Made by a program: the position numbers and the translations under genes
From: Diphasiastrum complanatum
Lineage: Eukaryota > Streptophyta > Lycopodiopsida > Lycopodiales > Lycopodiaceae
Direction: 5' to 3'
NCBI GenBank assembly: GCA_029204225.1
Contig: MU831553.1
Coordinates: 124,001 to 188,000, forward strand
Length of the DNA stretch: 64,000 bases
Shown: positions 59,651 through 64,000 of the stretch, in pieces
How the letters are laid out: every line of letters begins with the position of its first letter
How positions within the stretch are numbered: the first letter of the stretch is position 1
The notes under the pieces: generated by a model
Databases searched by the model: none
Told to the model about the DNA's origin: nothing
The model's input: only the letters and a program-made list of their open reading frames with translations

Positions 59651-59770
59651 CGAGGTAGGAAGTCCTAGGGGGTTTGGGGGGAGGTAGCCCCCCAGGGGGT
59701 CCGAGGGGGCGGTAGCCCCCCTGGTGGGGGGTTTGGGGGGAAATGCCCCCCAGTAGCGAGGTCCGAGGGT
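59651..59770. repeat. G-run/C-run hairpin minisatellite
   Basis: Units of GGGGGTTTGGGGGGAGGTAG then CCCCCC, repeated about three times with variants. Each unit pairs a G-run with a following C-run, so both hairpins and four-stranded G structures are possible. Similar GGTAGCCCCC units are common inside plant retroelement LTRs. Confidence 0.75.
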
Positions 59771-61030
59771 TCTTCATGATTTGGCCTTCCAAGTCCCTGA
59801 GTGAAAACACACTTTTTGGTGTTTTGCACCTGCAACAGTCGGCAAACTACACAGTCATAATGCTCTTAATCAGAGCTTTCATCTAATACCCATATTGCCT
59901 AAAAAAAAATTCGAAAAAAAAAAAAAACGATTTTGCACGATTTTGGGAAAATTCAAAACGCATTTCTGAATCGCGATTCTGATCGCGATTCAGAATTGCG
60001 GTGCATCTATGGATATAGCATACGATTGTACATGGTTCGGTAAAGAAATAATCTGATTTATTTTAAAGTATCTTTTGATTCAAATGCTTTTTGATATCGT
60101 TATCTTGGATTTGGGCCTTCGACCCCTTTCGTCAGCTCTTTCTTTCAACTTTAGTGATCTAACATTGAAAGTCTTCCCTCGACTAGGCCTAAATTGACCT
60201 TTTCTCGGCAATTCATTTGAGGATGAGCTTACTCTAGCTGAGATAATCAATTCTCATTAATGAAGCCTCCACTACTATTGATCGCCCACAAGGTCTTCGA
60301 TCATGGTTTGAGGTTCTATTTCATCTTGTTTTGAGATTTGTCATAATAAGAGAAATCTACTTTCTATTATGCATGATGGGCTGGCGAAGAAAGGGGGCCT
60401 AAAATTTATTCAAAACATTATCTCTCACTCTCTTTCTATCCCGCGTGCTGAATCTTTACGTGCGTATCTCTACTTGCGCTGTATCTTTACATGCCTATCT
60501 CTACCTCCAATTGCGTTGGATCTCTACCTGCCTGCCTGTCTCTCCTCTACTTCTAGCTGCGTTGTCTGCCTATCTCTAGCTGCGCTGTTTGTTTATCTCT
60601 AGCTGCATTGAAACTCTACCTCCCTGCCTATCTCTAGCTGCCTACTCTGGTCTCGTGTGCTCTCCGATGGGCTGATCTCATGCTGCTAATGCTGATCTTG
60701 TGGGCTCTTCAAATTCGAATGAATTTCAAGCAGGCAGGCTATCGCAGCTCTCTCTTTTTCTTGAAAACTGAAGCAGTAGGAATACACACAACTTATTGTG
60801 AAATTGTTGAATGAATTGAGGAAGCCAGTCAATCAGTCGTTGAAAATTGAAGCAACACGGACACACCAGGCAGCGAGGGCAGGGGTGTGAGACGATTTGA
60901 ACCTGTAGACAGCCTAATTTCACTTCTACTGGACAGGTGAAGTGTGCTTAGATTTGAAGTTAGTGACGATCTGCTTTCACTTCTAGACAAGGTCCCTTGC
61001 TCTCACAACCAACTTTATTTGAGTTGACTT
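59771..61030. other. Non-coding, with short hairpin and pyrimidine-rich repeats
   Basis: No gene. It contains A-runs at 59901-59927, a perfect hairpin at 59964-59995, and CTATCTCTAGCTGC / TCTCTACCTGCCTGCC words repeated at about 60450-60645. Confidence 0.5.
59964..59995. repeat. Perfect 14-bp inverted repeat
   Basis: TTCTGAATCGCGAT and ATCGCGATTCAGAA are separated by the four bases TCTG. Confidence 0.85.
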
Positions 61031-61034
61031 AAAT

Positions 61035-61470
61035 TATGATTTTTGGCTGTCATTTATTCTTTGTTTTGGCAAAATAAAAAGGACAATTTTTAATAGTCGT
61101 CATTTAAGTTGATTTAAATCACGGTTTTTGGCCGTCATTTATTTTTCTTCATTTTGGCAAAATAAAAAGGACGGTTTATAATGGCCGTCATTTATATTGA
61201 TTTAAATGACTGTTTTGGGTTGTCATTTATTCTCAATTTTGAAAAAATAAAAAGACTATTTTTAAGGACCGTCATTAAAGTCCACTTAGATGACGGTTTT
61301 TGGCCATCATTTACCTTCTGTTTGGGCAAAATAAAAAAAGACGGCTTTTAATGGCCATCATTTAAGTTGATTTAAATGACGGTTTTTGGCCACCATTTAT
61401 TCTCCATTTTGACAAAATAAAAAAGACAATTTTTAATGGTCGTCATTTAAGTTGATTTAAATGATGATTT
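61035..61470. repeat. ~86-bp tandem repeat, five units
   Basis: Units start at about 61037, 61124, 61209, 61294 and 61382. Each reads TTTTTGGCCGTCATTTATTC, a TTTTGGCAAAATAAAAAGGA block, a GGCCGTCATTTAAGTTGA block and TTTAAATGACGG. The unit ends and beginnings pair: AAATGACGG with CCGTCATTT across TTTTTGG. A less regular continuation with the same words runs to about 61700. The high hairpin content resembles subterminal arrays of DNA transposons, but no termini were found. Confidence 0.85.
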
Positions 61471-61700
61471 TTGACTGTCATTTAAGATGGTTTTTATGAG
61501 GATTTTTTGTCGTCCTTTTTTTAGATTAAAAATAAATAAATGATGGCTTTTTGTTTGTTGTCATTTAAGATAACATAAATGACGATTTTTGGCCGTCATT
61601 TCAACCATTGGTTTTAATGACATGGATTAATTGACGACCCTCAAAATCGTCATTAAAACCAACTTAAATGACGTTTTTTGGTCGTCATTTTTTTCCCATT
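61471..61700. repeat. Irregular continuation of the 86-bp array
   Basis: TGACGATTTTTGGCCGTCAT, CGTCATTAAAACC and GACGTTTTTTGGTCGTCATT words continue with lost periodicity. Confidence 0.6.
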
Positions 61701-61786
61701 TTGGCCTAGTCATGCAGGTTGGTTGCACAATATTGAATTCTGGGTGGGTTCATAGCAACTGTTCCCTATGTTTTTTTTCTTTCTCA

Positions 61787-61933
61787 AATCGCATAGCATC
61801 TTCTCAGAATGTATCACAAGAGTCTTCTGTAGAGCATCTCCAGAACACATTTTCATTCATCTATCCATGCTTAGATTCCCTTGTACAGCAGTTTAGGATT
61901 TTTGAGACATATGAGAAATCCATGTCAAATTAG
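61787..61933 (+). other. Possible orphan terminal exon
   Basis: A T-rich run followed by CAAATCGCATAG gives a splice-acceptor-like end at about 61796. The following open stretch (SSQNVSQESSVEHLQNTFSF, then PCLDSLVQQFRIFETYEKSM) ends at TAG 61931. It could be the last exon of a host gene captured by a transposon, or chance. I do not recognise the protein. Confidence 0.3.
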
Positions 61934-62033
61934 AGTTGATTCCTGCATCTCATTGCCATATTATTTTTTGAGTCAACTACAGCAAGATCGAAACAAATTT
62001 AGTTAAAATTTGTTCAATCTTTAGTCCAGTCAC

Positions 62034-63465
62034 ATGTTCAACGTGTTTTCAACTATGCGTTCCACACGCCGATCCAATCTTGAGCATGGACAGTTACCAA
62101 TAACCACATCGCCACCTATAGATTGTTTTTTTTTTTGGGGGGGAGAGTGGATTTGCTTGGATCCACTGGAGCAGTTGCGCTACCAACAACATCATCAGCA
62201 AGATCGACAGCCAAGGTCACAAGTCTAATATGAAAAAGACAAGGCTTAAGAAGATAGATGGGTAATCCGAAGAGACTCAATCAGAAGAAGTATTCCAGTC
62301 ATGACAAAGATCCTTCAGAAAAGGGAAACACAAGCATTGGAAAATCAGTCTCCTTCTTCAACCAACCTCTTGCCATACTTATGCGCCCATTCTCATGTCT
62401 ATCGTCCACACCATCTATCGTTGTCACCACCACCCTCCCTTCCATCTATTTGTTTATCATCAGTTTACTGTTCTTCTGAGAAATTTCAATTTTTTATAGT
62501 CTTACCGAAGCAGCTGATAGATCATTGCAAGTGTCTTGCGGAGGTCAACTACTTCCTATATTGGTTGTTCAGCAGAAAAAGACCTACAAAAGCAGGCAAA
62601 GCAGCTAGAAGGACTAAAGAGGAAGATCCAAGAAGTTGAGGAGGAAAGGAGAAAACTTAAGCAACAGATGAGTCAGATCAATCTTGATCAAAAGAAACTC
62701 TCTGGAGCAATGATAGTTGGATCCCCTCCTATGAAGCCCAAAGAGATCCAAAAGTAATGGACCAAAGGAAGAGTTGCACAAAAAGAAAGATGAAGACAAC
62801 CGTGAACATGAAAATAAATCAAACTCCTCACCCAACAAGTGGTGGTCAAAGCTCGACATTGCAAGGTTCTAAGGCTGCAACTATAGAACTATCAGTTGCT
62901 TCGCCCTACCACCAAGCCTTTATCATGTTACCGTTACCAAACCATCCATCCAAAACTGTTCCTACCACCAATTTTTTATGAATCCATCCCCTTGAGACTG
63001 ATAACCAAAGTTTGTGCAACCTACCAGATTGAAGATTTTTCTTAAGACTGGAACTTCAACTGAACGAAGAACTACGGAAACACCCAGAAGCAAATGGAGG
63101 ATACAGACCTCCCAGAAGTTAGAATCTGCCAAGAAACCGAAGATGAAACCGTTAATGGCATATAGAAGTGATAAGAAAGAGACATGAGAAAAGCACTCGA
63201 GCATGCAAGTTGCGAAGCTGCTGAGAGCTCTCCAATTTTGAGAATGTCAACCACCTATAGCAATAAGACATTCTGATCCAATCTCGGCAATTTGTAAAAA
63301 ACAATTTTTGTGATAAAGACTGGCGACAATAAACACTTGGTTCTATGTAAGCAAACGAGGATCTACGCTTTTCCAAGTGACGATCGAAGACGCCAATGCG
63401 AAAGCAGAACGACATCGTCCAATATGGGTTGCAGTGGGTCCTGCAACACATAAGGGGTGGGATGA
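62034..63465 (+). mobile_element. Family B gypsy 3' end, copy d
   Basis: The most complete 3' end in the family. It reads MRSTRRSNLEHGQLPITTSP (about 62052-62110), EQLRYQQHHQQDRQPRSQV (62170-62228), a Ser/Pro linker, and a coil (62590-62700: EGLKRKIQEVEEERRKLKQQ). Decayed sequence follows to the polypurine run at 63453-63465. It aligns with copy c at an estimated 90% or more by eye. The frames have several stops. Confidence 0.7.
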
Positions 63466-64000
63466 TGTTGGCTGATTCTGACAAATCCCCAAGGTACTCG
63501 GATAGAGCAACTCAAGAGCACCTCTCACCTTAGACCGAGGAGGTCTCTGAGAAACGAGACAAACGAAGACTGGGAGCCGAGAAATGCTAGTTAGGAATGA
63601 CAATCAGGAACTGTGTAAGCCTCATGGTGAATCCTGGAAGATGGAATGACCATATATCCTCCAAGTTATGCCACCATTCTAGTTGTAACTCATTGTTATT
63701 CTTTAGTGCAATATAGCAGCAATCAAGAACTGTGTAAGCCTCATGGTGAATCCTGGAAGATGGAATGACCATATATATATAGGAACTAGTATTTCTAGGC
63801 AAATGTAGTAAATGCAAGTAGACCCCTCTTAAAGAAAGTAGAGTGAGCCACCTTTTGATGGTGACCTCTAGTGGAGAGCATTATTCCACTTGTAATTTGT
63901 GAAATGTGGAAATTCCACTAGGATGCCACCTAAGGAGCTCTCTTGCTTATTTAAGGGACTCCCTCTGTGTGAAGAGGAGCTTTTTGTGAATTGTATCAAC
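63466..64000 (+). repeat. Family B LTR, copy d, runs off window
   Basis: Starts TGTTGGCTGATTCTGACAAA after AGGGGTGGGATGA. It contains a TATA-like TATTTAAGG at 63948. It carries a 55-bp direct repeat (63603-63657 and 63720-63775, AACTGTGTAAGCCTCATGGT) around 62 bases of other sequence that copy a lacks. The window ends inside the LTR. Confidence 0.7.

Overview
This is a land-plant nuclear window. The evidence is a spliced actin gene with introns at the three classic plant actin positions, layered Ty1/copia and Ty3/gypsy LTR retrotransposons with plant-type tRNA primer sites, CACTA-type termini, long (AG)n tracts and heavy decay at CpG-derived positions. Lineage cannot be fixed from sequence alone. 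The actin C-terminus reads MWIAKAEYDES, where seed-plant actins I recall have Ser in the fourth position, so a fern, lycophyte or bryophyte-grade plant is a mild inference. The only apparently functional host gene is actin (37923-39896, minus). Nearly everything else is transposon-derived, mostly broken.

Layout. 1-4056: copia element with a 5' LTR (575-1231), Met primer site, frameshifted gag, and a shrunken pol fused to a long unrecognised reading frame. 4300-5640: 3' end plus LTR of a gypsy family called here family B. 6060-8430: CACTA-like 3' terminus sitting in a copia reverse transcriptase remnant, which also carries a MITE-like insertion. 8431-9640: tRNA-like head and a palindrome-rich array. 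9640-13110: minus-strand element with primer site and LTR. 13419-13580: (AG)n. 14133-15860: unrecognised broken reading frame. 16497-20020: copia gag/protease, an inverted copia LTR plus RNase H, and a gypsy fragment. 22200-31116: family B gypsy pol, two tandem arrays, a post-pol reading frame and an LTR-like tail. 31117-34390: two more copia fragments. 35089-43950: actin and its flanks. 43960-44567: gypsy gag fragment. 46741-58264: nearly complete 11.5-kb Athila/Tat-like gypsy element. 58265-59650 and 62034-64000: two further family B 3' ends, separated by G-rich, hairpin and 86-bp repeat sequence.

The large gypsy element is the most informative. Its order is LTR, tRNA-Asp-type primer site, gag with three zinc knuckles, two tandem aspartic-protease-like domains, RT, RNase H, integrase without chromodomain, a roughly 980-codon extra frame after pol, and LTR. 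The duplicated protease and the very long post-pol frame are the best candidates for something undescribed. Family B also has a post-pol frame with a coiled-coil part, and minisatellite arrays next to it. This matches the known tendency of Tat-lineage elements to carry variable tandem repeats downstream of pol.
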